64,000 nucleotides of DNA from Escherichia sp. E4742 (GCF_005843885.1 NZ_CP040443.1:930001-994000); one strand, 5' to 3'. Positions 34,597 to 44,009 are shown, numbered from the stretch's first letter. Translations and numbers: made by a program. Notes: generated from the letters alone by a model not told the origin.

Positions 34597-35517
34597 TTAC
34601 TCGCCCTTTTTCGCCGCCTGAATATACAACATCTCCAGCGCCAGCGTTGCCGCAGCCAGAGCGGTGATTTCCGACTGATCGTATGCCGGAGCCACTTCCA
34701 CTACGTCCATCCCAACGATGTTGAGATCTTTCAGGCCGCGTACCAGTTTAATAGCGCGATCGGAGGTCAGACCGCCAATCACCGGCGTACCGGTGCCTGG
34801 TGCAAAAGCAGGATCCAGGCAGTCAATATCAAAGGTCAGGTAAACCGGCATATCACCAACAATCTGTTTCACCTGGGCGATAACATCATCCACGCTGCGA
34901 TCGTTCACCTGGCAGGCGTCCAGCACGGTAAAGCCGTTGTCTTTATCAAACTCGGTACGAATACCAATCTGCACGGAATGATTCGGGTCGATCAGTCCTT
35001 CTTTCGGCGCAGTATAGAACATGGTGCCGTGGTCAAATTCACAACCGTTCGCGTAGGTATCGGTGTGGGCATCAAAGTGTACCAGTGCCATTTTGCCGAA
35101 ATGCTTCGCATGTGCACGCAGCAGCGGCAGCGTAACAAAGTGGTCACCACCGAAGGAGAGCATACGCTTACCAGCAGCCAGCAGCTTCTCGGCGTGCGCC
35201 TGCAGCTTCTCGCTCATCTCACGGGCATCGCCGAAGGCATATACCAGATCACCGCAGTCCACCACGTTCAGACGCTCACGCATGTCGAAATTCCACGGGA
35301 AGCGGTTGTGTTCCCAGGCCAGATTCGTCGAAACCTGACGGATAGCTGCCGGACCGTGACGACCACCCGCACGACCAGAAGTGGCCATATCGAACGGCAC
35401 GCCAGTAATCACCCAGTCAGCATCGCTGTCATACGGCTGGAAGTTCATCGGCAGGCGTAAAAAACCAAAGGCGTTGGAAACCAGTGAGTTATCGTATTGA
35501 TGACCTAAGGTGCTCAT
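34597..35517 (-). CDS. speB: Agmatinase
   Basis: Hydrolyses agmatine to putrescine and urea, second step of the arginine route to polyamines. The 306-residue ureohydrolase has the dinuclear Mn motifs GGDHFVTLPL (near residue 124), HFDAHTDTY (near 149) and TFDIDCLDPAFAPGTGTP (near 228). The start codon follows GGAGTCC. In this strain it is separated from speA by an extra lipoprotein gene and two terminators, so speA read-through into speB is unlikely. Confidence 0.98.
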   Translation of the reverse strand: MSTLGHQYDNSLVSNAFGFLRLPMNFQPYDSDADWVITGVPFDMATSGRAGGRHGPAAIRQVSTNLAWEHNRFPWNFDMRERLNVVDCGDLVYAFGDAREMSEKLQAHAEKLLAAGKRMLSFGGDHFVTLPLLRAHAKHFGKMALVHFDAHTDTYANGCEFDHGTMFYTAPKEGLIDPNHSVQIGIRTEFDKDNGFTVLDACQVNDRSVDDVIAQVKQIVGDMPVYLTFDIDCLDPAFAPGTGTPVIGGLTSDRAIKLVRGLKDLNIVGMDVVEVAPAYDQSEITALAAATLALEMLYIQAAKKGE

Positions 35518-35545
35518 GGATGGACTCCTATTACAAAGTCGATAT

Positions 35546-35588
35546 AAAAAAACCCTTCCGCGTCGTTAGGCCCGACGAGGAAGGGTTG
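35546..35588 (-). terminator. Strong terminator between the lipoprotein gene and speB
   Basis: AACCCTTCC ... GGAAGGGTT, a long stem with an inner CGTCG / CGACG pairing, followed on the minus strand by TTTTTTTATAT. It ends transcripts coming from the lipoprotein gene before speB. Confidence 0.82.
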
Positions 35589-35652
35589 GATTTGCGAAAC
35601 ACAAGTTTGTGCTAATTATCGCCTTAAATGGGCGAGGCATCAAGCAAGGTTA

Positions 35653-36384
35653 CTATTTACGGCACGGCGGCGGCGCATAGCCATTGTTGTCCGCCGGAAA
35701 CGCTTGTCCAGAGCACGGCGGCAGCGCGTTTTGCGCCGGGCCTTGTAATTCAAAGGCGGCAAAGCCGATTACACCGGTATTACGCACATCGCCTTGCGCC
35801 GAATTGGCTGCGTAGGAATCAGCAACGTTGGCGAACTGAAAAGCCGCTTCGGTATGTTTATCTTTACGGAATCCTTTAATCGCTAAAGAATCTCCGGCAT
35901 TCACAATATAACCGTTGTTATTCAGCGAACCTTGTTTACCGTTCAGAACATCCAGGCCATCAACCGTAGCAACGATCTCGTAGTTGGTGTTACGACTGTA
36001 ATTGCGGACATATAATTGATAATTCATTCCTACTCTGGCACGGACAATATAGCGTGGTTCATTATTTGATGAATCATACACTCGCGTAATAGGTAACGAA
36101 TTAAAATTACCATCGCGAATAGCATATTCCAGTTCGTTAATCCGAATGCTATAAACACGGTCGTAGCCGGAAGGAACATTAGTCGAATAACTAATAACGA
36201 TCATCTCCGCCGGATCGCGCCAGGCTCGCTCAGCAGATACGCCCTGAACCGTTGAGTGCACATCCCCACCCCAGGCGGTGCCGACATTGCCCGATGCACT
36301 GCTATTATACTGCGCATTACTTGCGCAACCTGCCAGCAGCACGACTAATGCTACCAGTGCGCTACATACTTTCCATTTTTTCAT
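35653..36384 (-). CDS. Uncharacterised lipoprotein inserted between speA and speB
   Basis: A 243-residue protein with a lipoprotein signal (MKKWKVCSALVALVVLLAGC, lipobox LAGC, lipidated Cys20; Ala-Ser at +2/+3 favours the outer membrane). The mature part is rich in Asn, Tyr and Ser with beta-strand character (PRYIVRARVGMNYQLYVRNY) and ends in a Pro-rich tail with two Cys (LPPCSGQAF ... PPPCRK). I recognise no domain. It has its own terminator and lies behind the speA terminator, with an AT-rich 140-base upstream region, so it is an independent unit. To my memory K-12 has no gene here; an accessory gene gained or kept in this lineage. Confidence 0.85.
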   Translation of the reverse strand: MKKWKVCSALVALVVLLAGCASNAQYNSSASGNVGTAWGGDVHSTVQGVSAERAWRDPAEMIVISYSTNVPSGYDRVYSIRINELEYAIRDGNFNSLPITRVYDSSNNEPRYIVRARVGMNYQLYVRNYSRNTNYEIVATVDGLDVLNGKQGSLNNNGYIVNAGDSLAIKGFRKDKHTEAAFQFANVADSYAANSAQGDVRNTGVIGFAAFELQGPAQNALPPCSGQAFPADNNGYAPPPCRK

Positions 36385-36478
36385 AACCGTTCCCTCTATT
36401 TAATTAATGCAGCGATTGTAGGGGGATTATTTAATAATAAAAGCAGCCAAATTATTTTTAAGAATATATAAAAAGAAA

Positions 36479-36510
36479 GCGGGCCGATTTACGTAAATAA
36501 ATCGGCCCGC
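36479..36510 (-). terminator. Terminator of speA
   Basis: GCGGGCCGATTT / AAATCGGCCCGC, a 12-base perfect stem, followed on the minus strand by TTTCTTTTTATAT. It starts about 18 bases past the speA stop. Confidence 0.88.
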
Positions 36511-36527
36511 CAGTGGAATAATCTTAA

Positions 36528-38504
36528 TTATTCATCTTCAAGATAGGTATAACCGTACAAACCTGCCTCGAACTCTTCCAGGAACTGTTGTTGCAGCTCA
36601 GCATCCAGATCGGTTTTCTTCACTTGATCACGGAACTGGGTTAACAGCGTTTTCGGATCGAGCTGTACATATTGCAGCATGTCCGCCACGGTATCGCCTT
36701 CGTCAGACAGTTCCACTTCTACACTACCGTCAGGGAACACGAACACGTCAACCGCTTCGGTATCACCGAACAGGTTGTGCATGTTGCCGAGGATCTCCTG
36801 ATATGCGCCGACCATAAAGAAACCGAGCATCGGCGGATTCTCCGGATCGTACTCCGGCATAGGCATTGTCGTGGCAATACCGTCACCATCAATATAGTGG
36901 TCGATAGCACCGTCAGAGTCACAGGTAATATCCAGCAGCACAGCGCGGCGTTCCGGCACTTGATCCAGCCCTTCCAGCGGCAGTACCGGGAACAACTGGT
37001 CGATCCCCCACGCATCCGGCATCGACTGGAACAGCGAGAAGTTGACATACATTTTGTCCGCCATACGTTCCTGCAGCTCGTCGATAATCGGACGATGCGC
37101 ACGGTTTTGCGGATCCAGCTGCTTCTGCACTTCATGGCACATGCTCAAATAAAGCTGCTCAGCCCATGCGCGTTCTTGCAGGCTAAAGGTGCCGGAAGAG
37201 TAGCCGATATGAATGTCGTGCAGATCCATCTGGCTGTCGTGTAACCATTCACGCAGAGAACGGCGAGTTCCCGGTTCGTGCATCTCCTGCCAGGTTTCCC
37301 ACATGCTTTGCAGTGCGCGCGGCGCATCTTCTGCGGGCGCGGTCGGCACCGTATATTCGTTACGTTCCACGCCGATGATATTAGACACCAGCACGGTGTG
37401 ATGCGCAGTCACCGCACGACCCGATTCGGTGATTACCGTCGGATGCGGCAGACCATTTTCTTCACACGCATCACCAATCGCCCAGATGATGTTGTTGGCA
37501 TATTCATTGAGGCCGTAGTTCACCGAACAGTCGGACTGCGAACGAGTACCTTCATAGTCCACGCCCAGACCGCCGCCGACGTCGAAGCACTGAATATTGA
37601 CGCCCAGCTTGTGCAGCTCAACATAGAAGCGGGCTGATTCACGAACGCCCGTGGCGATATCGCGAATATTCGCCATCTGCGAACCAAGGTGGAAGTGCAG
37701 CAGTTGCAGGCTGTCGAGACGCCCGGCTTCACGCAACGTTTCAACCAGTTGCAGTACCTGAGTCGCTGCCAGGCCGAACTTCGATTTTTCCCCACCGGAG
37801 GACTGCCATTTACCCGATCCCTGCGAAGCCAGACGTGCACGCACGCCCAGACGAGGAACGACATTCAGACGTTCTGCTTCATCCAGCACAATGGCGATTT
37901 CTGACATCTTCTCAATGACCAGATAGACCTTGTGGCCCATCTTCTCGCCAATTAATGCCAGGCGGATATATTCGCGGTCTTTATAACCATTACAGACGAT
38001 GACGCTGCGGGTCATGCCAGCATGCGCCAACACCGCCATCAACTCTGCTTTCGAGCCTGCTTCCAGTCCCAGCGGTTCGCCAGAATGAATCAGGGACTCA
38101 ATCACGCGGCGATGCTGGTTAACTTTAATTGGATAAACGAGGAAGTAATCGCCGTTATAGCCGTAGGATTCCCGCGCACGTTTAAACGCGGCGTTTATGG
38201 AACGCAAACGGTGCTGCAGGATCTGCGGGAAACAGAACAGTGCAGGCAGACGCTGGCCCTGTGCTTCACGGGTTTTCACCAACTGCGCGAGATCGACGCG
38301 AGCTTCCGGGACGTCCGGGTCCGGGCACACGCTGATGTGGCCCAGCTCGTTAACGTCATAGTAGTTATTGCCCCACCAGGCAATATTGTAGGTACGCAGC
38401 ATCTTGCTGGCTTCCTGGGAGCTCATTGCAACCTCCTGCATGGAGCGTAGTACACCGTGTTCGCCCGCTGACGAAGGCAAACTCATAGACATGTCGTCAG
38501 ACAT
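36528..38504 (-). CDS. speA: Arginine decarboxylase, biosynthetic
   Basis: PLP enzyme (658 aa) making agmatine from arginine for putrescine synthesis. The start [17 protein letters not shown] follows the AGG within the yqgB stop region (TGAGGTTCGCT). The PLP Lys is in [11 protein letters not shown] near residue 127, the phosphate-binding glycine run [13 protein letters not shown] near 343, and the second-site Cys motif is [13 protein letters not shown] near 524. Fold III decarboxylases of this size carry a helical insertion, seen here. yqgB lies directly upstream and may affect SpeA. Confidence 0.98.
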
Positions 38505-38512
38505 AGCGAACC

Positions 38513-38644
38513 TCAAATTATTTTATTAAGTGTAAAACAGTTAACCACTATCGCAGCCTGAAACTGCGATAACAACCCATAAGCACATGGATTTTCCAGC
38601 AGTGTATGCTGACGCTCCGACTGCGCAACCGGTTTCTTTTTCAT
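38513..38644 (-). CDS. yqgB: YqgB, 43-residue small protein upstream of speA
   Basis: A 43-codon ORF reads [20 protein letters not shown]... and ends ...NCFTLNKII, matching the K-12 small protein YqgB. Its stop lies 8 bases before speA and contains the SpeA ribosome site, so translation is probably coupled. YqgB is acid- or Mg-regulated and reported to lower SpeA activity in Salmonella; that role is literature knowledge, not visible here. It is too short for usual ORF cut-offs. Confidence 0.9.
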
Positions 38645-38779
38645 AACATTATTAAGCACATAACCGAACATAAGTGTGACAGTTCGGCGAAACCACGAGA
38701 AAACTCTTGTTTTTACAAGAGCGCCCTTGTTCAGTCCTCAGTAACTGTAACCAGCTCTTGAATCCTGAGAAGCGCCGAG

Positions 38780-38995
38780 ATGGGTATAACATCGGCAGGT
38801 ATGCAAAGCAGAGATGCAGAGTGCGGGGAACGAATCTTCACCAGAACGGTGAGACAGGTTAAGCAGCAGACAACGGTTCATTATTTCGTATCACCTCCAC
38901 GGCCGCCCGTTAAGACGAACCCACAAGCCAAAACTCTGATTTCAACCCGGCTGGAAGTGGCAACACGAAAGAAACGTCGTGTGCTTTTTATTTAA
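38780..38995 (+). CDS. yqgC: YqgC, small protein of unknown function
   Basis: A 71-residue ORF ([20 protein letters not shown]...) running opposite speA/yqgB, in the position of K-12 yqgC. It is basic, with no signal, domain or family. There is no strong ribosome site. The reading frame is kept from K-12 as I remember it, which is weak support for coding; it could also be part of the metK/speA promoter spacer. It overlaps the convergent yqgD end by 4 bases. Confidence 0.4.
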
Positions 38996-39243
38996 GCCGC
39001 GCGCCGCGTTTTATACCCCACAATGGCAGAAAATTGCAAAAGATAAATACGAAGAATGCCAGCATTGTCAGGAAAAATTTCCAGCCACGCTTTTAACAGA
39101 ATGAGACACCGTTCAAAAAAAAGTGGAAATCGGATGACGTATTGACCTAAAATAGCCGTCCAGATGTTAATCCATCCATACTGATTAACACTCAGACTGC
39201 CAGTGTTTTTAACCTGCAGAGTCGTGGAAAGAGCCGCTACCAC
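38992..39243 (-). CDS. yqgD: YqgD, small putative membrane protein antisense to the metK leader
   Basis: An 83-residue ORF with a GTG start (TTG five codons upstream is an alternative). It has two hydrophobic stretches ([19 protein letters not shown] and [16 protein letters not shown]). It matches K-12 YqgD. The ORF covers the probable metK promoter with MetJ boxes on the other strand, so the conservation of this sequence may come from metK regulation and not from a protein. Confidence 0.45.
39142..39177 (+). promoter_or_regulatory. metK promoter with MetJ boxes
   Basis: TTGACC and TGTTAA are spaced by 17 bases. Three adjacent 8-base blocks AGCCGTCC, AGATGTTA and ATCCATCC resemble tandem met boxes (AGACGTCT) overlapping the -10 region. 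metK is a known member of the MetJ regulon. About 120 bases of leader follow before the start codon. Confidence 0.55.
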
Positions 39244-39298
39244 AGAAAACACACACAACAGTTTGAGCTAACTAAATTCTCTTTTGGTGATATTAAAT

Positions 39299-40453
39299 AT
39301 GGCAAAACACCTTTTTACGTCCGAGTCCGTCTCTGAAGGGCATCCTGACAAAATTGCTGACCAAATCTCTGATGCCGTTTTAGACGCGATCCTCGAACAG
39401 GATCCGAAAGCACGCGTTGCTTGCGAAACCTACGTAAAAACCGGCATGGTTTTAGTTGGCGGTGAAATCACCACCAGCGCCTGGGTAGACATCGAAGAGA
39501 TCACCCGTAACACCGTTCGCGAAATTGGCTATGTACATTCCGACATGGGCTTTGACGCTAACTCCTGTGCGGTTCTGAGCGCCATCGGCAAACAGTCTCC
39601 TGACATCAACCAGGGTGTTGACCGTGCCGATCCGCTGGAACAGGGCGCGGGTGACCAGGGTCTGATGTTTGGTTACGCAACCAACGAAACCGACGTGCTG
39701 ATGCCAGCACCTATCACCTATGCACACCGTCTGGTACAGCGTCAGGCTGAAGTGCGTAAAAACGGCACTCTGCCGTGGCTGCGCCCGGACGCGAAAAGCC
39801 AGGTGACTTTCCAGTATGACGACGGCAAAATCGTCGGCATCGATGCTGTAGTACTTTCCACTCAGCACTCTGAAGATATCGACCAGAAATCGCTGCAAGA
39901 AGCGGTAATGGAAGAGATCATCAAGCCGATTCTGCCCGCTGAATGGCTGACTTCCGCAACCAAGTTCTTCATCAACCCGACCGGTCGTTTTGTTATCGGT
40001 GGCCCGATGGGTGACTGCGGTCTGACTGGTCGTAAAATTATCGTTGATACCTACGGCGGCATGGCGCGTCACGGTGGCGGTGCGTTCTCCGGTAAAGATC
40101 CATCAAAAGTGGACCGTTCCGCAGCCTACGCAGCACGTTATGTCGCGAAAAACATCGTGGCTGCTGGCCTGGCTGACCGTTGCGAAATTCAGGTTTCCTA
40201 CGCAATTGGCGTGGCTGAACCGACCTCCATCATGGTGGAAACTTTCGGTACCGAGAAAGTGCCTTCTGAACAGCTGACCCTGCTGGTACGTGAGTTCTTC
40301 GACCTGCGTCCATACGGTCTGATTCAGATGCTGGATCTGCTGCACCCGATCTACAAAGAAACCGCAGCATACGGTCACTTTGGTCGCGAACATTTCCCGT
40401 GGGAAAAAACCGACAAAGCGCAACTGCTGCGTGAAGCTGCCGGTCTGAAATAA
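39299..40453 (+). CDS. metK: S-adenosylmethionine synthase
   Basis: Makes SAM from methionine and ATP, essential. The 384-residue product starts MAKHLFTSESVSEGHPDKIA; the GHPDK loop carries the catalytic His. GAGDQGLMFGYATNE near residue 115 and GGGAFSGKDPSKVDRSAAY near 259 are the two family signatures. Length is normal. It is followed by a strong terminator and a long REP array. Confidence 0.99.
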   Translation: MAKHLFTSESVSEGHPDKIADQISDAVLDAILEQDPKARVACETYVKTGMVLVGGEITTSAWVDIEEITRNTVREIGYVHSDMGFDANSCAVLSAIGKQSPDINQGVDRADPLEQGAGDQGLMFGYATNETDVLMPAPITYAHRLVQRQAEVRKNGTLPWLRPDAKSQVTFQYDDGKIVGIDAVVLSTQHSEDIDQKSLQEAVMEEIIKPILPAEWLTSATKFFINPTGRFVIGGPMGDCGLTGRKIIVDTYGGMARHGGGAFSGKDPSKVDRSAAYAARYVAKNIVAAGLADRCEIQVSYAIGVAEPTSIMVETFGTEKVPSEQLTLLVREFFDLRPYGLIQMLDLLHPIYKETAAYGHFGREHFPWEKTDKAQLLREAAGLK

Positions 40454-40472
40454 TCTTTAATCACCAGTTTTC

Positions 40473-40500
40473 AAAGGCCAGCCTCGCGCTGGCCTTTTCT
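40473..40500 (+). terminator. Terminator of metK
   Basis: AAAGGCCAGC / GCTGGCCTTT with a CTCGC loop, then TCTTTT, about 20 bases past the stop. Confidence 0.85.
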
Positions 40501-40509
40501 TTTACCTCA

Positions 40510-40815
40510 CCGCGGTGGATAGGCGTTCACGCCGCATCTGGCATTGTGTCGGATGCGATGCTGCCGCATCTTATCCGACCTACAGATATCCCGCGCTCGT
40601 AGGCTGGATAAGGCGTTCACGCCGTATCCAGCATTGTGTCGGATGCGATGCTTCCGCATCTTATCCGACCTACAAATATCACCGCGCTCGTAGGCTGGAT
40701 AAGGCGTTCACGCCGCATCCGGCATTGTGTCGGATGCGATGCTGCCGCATCTTATCCGACCTACAGATATCACCGCGCTCGTAGACTGGATTAGCCGTTC
40801 AAGCCGCATCCGGAA
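40510..40815. repeat. Tandem BIME (REP) array between metK and galP
   Basis: A unit of about 98 bases repeats three times with a partial fourth: GGATAAGGCGTTCACGCC..., GTGTCGGATGCGATGCTGCC, GCATCTTATCCGACCTACA and the linker ATATCACCGCGCTCGTAG. Copies differ at few positions (for example CTTCC for CTGCC, GTATCCAGC for GCATCCGGC). The pattern is BIME-2, with alternating inverted REP units, a known gyrase and IHF-linked repeat. The remaining part to about 41040 is AT-rich and empty. Confidence 0.93.
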
Positions 40816-41061
40816 AAAAGCCGCCCGCACAATAACATCATTCTTCCTGAGCACGTTTTACCGCAAATTATCATCACTACTGAAACCGATTACACCAACC
40901 ACACCAGTCAAATATTTGTAATATTTTCATATTATTATTCAGTTTTCACAGTTGTTACATTTCTTTTCAGTAAAGTCTTAATTTCAGATAACTGTGTTTA
41001 ACCTATGATGATATAACTCAATTATTTTCATGCACTTAAATTATAACCATAATGAATACTA

Positions 41062-41077
41062 GTGTAAGCGATTACAC
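41062..41077. promoter_or_regulatory. GalR/GalS operator upstream of galP
   Basis: GTGTAAGCGATTACAC is a near-perfect palindrome matching the gal operator consensus (GTGNAANCGNTTNCAC), about 85 bases upstream of the start. GalR/GalS repression of galP is established. Confidence 0.9.
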
Positions 41078-41080
41078 TGA

Positions 41081-41096
41081 TGTGATTTGCTTCACA
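41081..41096. promoter_or_regulatory. CRP site upstream of galP
   Basis: TGTGATTTGCTTCACA is a perfect TGTGA-N6-TCACA CRP site, four bases after the gal operator. CRP activation of galP is known. Confidence 0.88.
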
Positions 41097-41159
41097 TCTT
41101 TTTACGTCGTACTCACCTATCTTAATTCACAATAAAAAATAACCATATTGGAGGGCATC

Positions 41160-42554
41160 ATGCCTGACGCTAAAAAACAGGGGCGGTCAAACAAGGCAAT
41201 GACGTTTTTCGTCTGCTTCCTTGCTGCTCTGGCGGGATTACTCTTTGGCCTGGATATCGGTGTAATTGCTGGCGCACTGCCGTTTATTGCAGATGAATTC
41301 CAGATTACCTCGCACACACAAGAATGGGTCGTAAGCTCCATGATGTTTGGTGCCGCAGTCGGTGCGGTGGGTAGCGGCTGGCTCTCCTTTAAACTCGGGC
41401 GCAAAAAGAGCCTGATGATTGGCGCAATCCTGTTTGTTGCCGGTTCGCTGTTCTCTGCCGCTGCACCGAACGTTGAAGTGCTGATTCTTTCCCGCGTGCT
41501 GCTGGGACTGGCGGTAGGTGTGGCCTCCTATACCGCGCCGCTGTACCTCTCTGAAATTGCGCCAGAGAAAATTCGCGGCAGTATGATCTCGATGTATCAG
41601 TTGATGATCACTATCGGGATCCTCGGCGCGTATCTTTCTGATACCGCCTTCAGCTACACCGGTGCATGGCGCTGGATGCTGGGTGTGATTATCATCCCGG
41701 CGATTCTGCTACTGATTGGCGTCTTCTTCCTGCCAGACAGCCCACGTTGGTTTGCCGCTAAACGCCGCTTTGTTGATGCCGAACGCGTGCTACTGCGCCT
41801 GCGCGACACCAGCGCGGAAGCCAAACGCGAACTGGATGAAATCCGTGAAAGTTTGCAGGTTAAACAGAGCGGTTGGGCGTTGTTTAAAGAGAACAGTAAC
41901 TTCCGTCGCGCGGTGTTCCTGGGTGTACTGTTGCAGGTGATGCAGCAATTCACCGGGATGAACGTCATCATGTACTACGCGCCAAAAATCTTCGAACTGG
42001 CGGGTTATACCAACACCACAGAGCAAATGTGGGGGACCGTGATTGTCGGCCTGACCAACGTACTTGCCACCTTTATCGCAATCGGTCTTGTTGACCGTTG
42101 GGGACGTAAACCAACGTTGACGCTGGGCTTCATGGTGATGGCTGTGGGCATGGGCGTACTGGGTACAATGATGCACATCGGTATTCACTCACCGTCGGCG
42201 CAGTATTTCGCCATCGCCATGCTGCTGATGTTTATTGTCGGTTTTGCCATGAGCGCGGGTCCGTTGATTTGGGTACTGTGTTCTGAAATCCAGCCGCTGA
42301 AAGGCCGCGACTTCGGTATCACCTGCTCCACCGCTACCAACTGGATTGCCAACATGATTGTCGGCGCAACCTTCCTGACTATGCTCAACACGCTGGGCAA
42401 CGCCAATACCTTCTGGGTTTACGCAGGTCTGAACGTGCTGTTTATCCTGCTGACACTGTGGCTGGTGCCGGAAACCAAACACGTTTCGCTGGAACACATT
42501 GAACGTAATCTGATGAAAGGTCGTAAACTGCGCGAAATCGGCGCTCACGATTAA
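41160..42554 (+). CDS. galP: GalP, galactose:H+ symporter
   Basis: A 464-residue, 12-helix sugar porter of the major facilitator superfamily, importing galactose and glucose with protons. The start MPDAKKQGRSNKAMT follows TTGGAGG. Family motifs: KLGRKKS (loop 2-3), LPDSPRWF at the end of helix 6, QQFTGMNVIMYYAP in helix 7, DRWGRKP (loop 8-9) and PETKHVSLE at the C-terminal end. A stem GGCTTCCTCCC / GGGAGGAAGCC-type hairpin lies just behind the stop. Confidence 0.98.
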   Translation: MPDAKKQGRSNKAMTFFVCFLAALAGLLFGLDIGVIAGALPFIADEFQITSHTQEWVVSSMMFGAAVGAVGSGWLSFKLGRKKSLMIGAILFVAGSLFSAAAPNVEVLILSRVLLGLAVGVASYTAPLYLSEIAPEKIRGSMISMYQLMITIGILGAYLSDTAFSYTGAWRWMLGVIIIPAILLLIGVFFLPDSPRWFAAKRRFVDAERVLLRLRDTSAEAKRELDEIRESLQVKQSGWALFKENSNFRRAVFLGVLLQVMQQFTGMNVIMYYAPKIFELAGYTNTTEQMWGTVIVGLTNVLATFIAIGLVDRWGRKPTLTLGFMVMAVGMGVLGTMMHIGIHSPSAQYFAIAMLLMFIVGFAMSAGPLIWVLCSEIQPLKGRDFGITCSTATNWIANMIVGATFLTMLNTLGNANTFWVYAGLNVLFILLTLWLVPETKHVSLEHIERNLMKGRKLREIGAHD

Positions 42555-42562
42555 TCTCCCCA

Positions 42563-42588
42563 GGCTTCCTCCCGTCGCGGAGGAAGCC
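42563..42588 (+). terminator. Hairpin after galP
   Basis: GGCTTCCTCC / GGAGGAAGCC, ten-base stem about ten bases after the galP stop; no clear T tract follows, so termination may be partial. Confidence 0.55.
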
Positions 42589-42630
42589 ACCTCTTGCAGT
42601 CATCTTTTCTTCGCTCTATCCTCTGCCGCT

Positions 42631-43128
42631 ATGAAAACATCCCGTCTCCCTATCGCCATCCAACAGGCCGTAATGCGTCGCCTGCGGGAAAAACTCGCCC
42701 AGGCCAACCTGAAGCTGGGGCGTAACTATCCGGAGCCAAAACTCTCTTATACCCAGCGTGGCACATCCGCCGGAACGGCCTGGCTGGAAAGCTATGAAAT
42801 TCGCCTCAATCCGGTGTTGCTGATGGAAAACAGCGAGGCTTTTATAGAAGAAGTGGTGCCACACGAACTGGCGCATTTGCTGGTATGGAAACACTTTGGT
42901 CGCGTAGCGCCACATGGCAAAGAGTGGAAGTGGATGATGGAAAGCGTGCTGGGCGTTCCCGCCCGCCGTACGCATCAGTTTGAACTGCAATCCGTGCGCC
43001 GTAACACTTTCTCCTACCGTTGCAAATGCCAGGAGCATCAGCTTACCGTACGTCGTCATAACCGCGTGATACGAGGCGAAGCCGTCTATCGCTGCGTTCA
43101 CTGTGGCGAACAACTGGTTGCCCAATAA
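42631..43128 (+). CDS. sprT: SprT, zinc protease-like protein
   Basis: A 165-residue SprT-family protein with the zincin motif HELAHLLVWKHFG (near residue 78) and a C-terminal four-Cys zinc ribbon (YRCKCQEH ... YRCVHCGEQ). The eukaryotic relative Spartan repairs DNA-protein crosslinks; the E. coli role is less clear. No strong Shine-Dalgarno is seen. It lies between galP and endA. Confidence 0.94.
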   Translation: MKTSRLPIAIQQAVMRRLREKLAQANLKLGRNYPEPKLSYTQRGTSAGTAWLESYEIRLNPVLLMENSEAFIEEVVPHELAHLLVWKHFGRVAPHGKEWKWMMESVLGVPARRTHQFELQSVRRNTFSYRCKCQEHQLTVRRHNRVIRGEAVYRCVHCGEQLVAQ

Positions 43129-43223
43129 CCAGCAGAAACTATCAGGAATTTTACTGATCTGGCTGATTGCATACCAAAACAACTTTCGCTACGTTGCTCG
43201 CTCGTTTTAACACGGAGTAAGTG

Positions 43224-43931
43224 ATGTACCGTAATTTGTCTGTGGCTGCGGTGGTACTGAGCGCAGCATTATCCGGCACGGCGTTAGCCGAAGGCATCAA
43301 TAGTTTTTCCCAAGCGAAAACAGCAGCGGTAAAAGTCTACGCTGATGTGCCGGGAACATTTTACTGCGGATGTAAAATCAACTGGCAGGGTAAAAAAGGC
43401 ATCGTGGATCTGGAGTCGTGCGGGTATCAGGTGCGCAAAAATGAAAACCGCGCCAGCCGCGTAGAATGGGAACATGTTGTTCCCGCCTGGCAGTTCGGCC
43501 ACCAGCGTCAGTGCTGGCAGGAAGGCGGTCGTAAAAACTGCGCTAAAGATCCGGTTTATCGCCAAATCGAAAGCGATATGCATAACCTGCAGCCCGCGAT
43601 AGGTGAAGTGAACGGCGATCGCGGCAACTTTATGTACAGCCAGTGGAATGGCGGCGAGGGGCAGTATGGGCAGTGCGCTATGAAGATTGATTTCAAAGAA
43701 AAAGTTGCTGAACCGCCAGCTCATGCCCGTGGTTCCATTGCGCGGATTTACTTCTACATGCGTGACCAGTACAACCTGACACTCTCACGCCAGCAAACGC
43801 AGCTGTTTAACGCCTGGAACAAAATGTATCCGGTCACCGACTGGGAGTGTGAGCGTGACGAACGCATCGCGAAGGTGCAAGGCAATCACAACCCGTATGT
43901 GCAACGCGCTTGCCAGGCGCGAAAGAGCTAA
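43224..43931 (+). CDS. endA: Endonuclease I
   Basis: Periplasmic, disulfide-containing DNA endonuclease (235 aa). Signal peptide MYRNLSVAAVVLSAALSGTALA is cleaved before EGINSF. The active-site motif is VEWEHVVPAWQFG near residue 82, with GDRGNFMYSQWNGG following, and the cysteines form disulfides. The start ATG is the one after CGGAGTAAGTG; the in-frame GTG just before is less likely. A CCCCACGC / GCGTGGGG hairpin at about 43965-43988 separates it from rsmE. Confidence 0.97.
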   Translation: MYRNLSVAAVVLSAALSGTALAEGINSFSQAKTAAVKVYADVPGTFYCGCKINWQGKKGIVDLESCGYQVRKNENRASRVEWEHVVPAWQFGHQRQCWQEGGRKNCAKDPVYRQIESDMHNLQPAIGEVNGDRGNFMYSQWNGGEGQYGQCAMKIDFKEKVAEPPAHARGSIARIYFYMRDQYNLTLSRQQTQLFNAWNKMYPVTDWECERDERIAKVQGNHNPYVQRACQARKS

Positions 43932-44009
43932 CCTACACTAGCGAAATTCTTTTTGTTAACCCTACCCCACGCGCGCAACCGCGTGGGGAGACGACGCGGA
44001 TATTTAACC

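Noticed and set aside
36672..37244. 190-codon plus-strand frame over speA
   Set aside because: Antisense shadow of speA, His- and Val-rich, with no supporting signal.
40510..40815. Regular repeats that could be taken for a CRISPR array
   Set aside because: The unit is about 98 bases, made of inverted REP palindromes with conserved linkers; there are no unique spacers and no cas genes. The open frame through it (40515-40784) is repeat translation.
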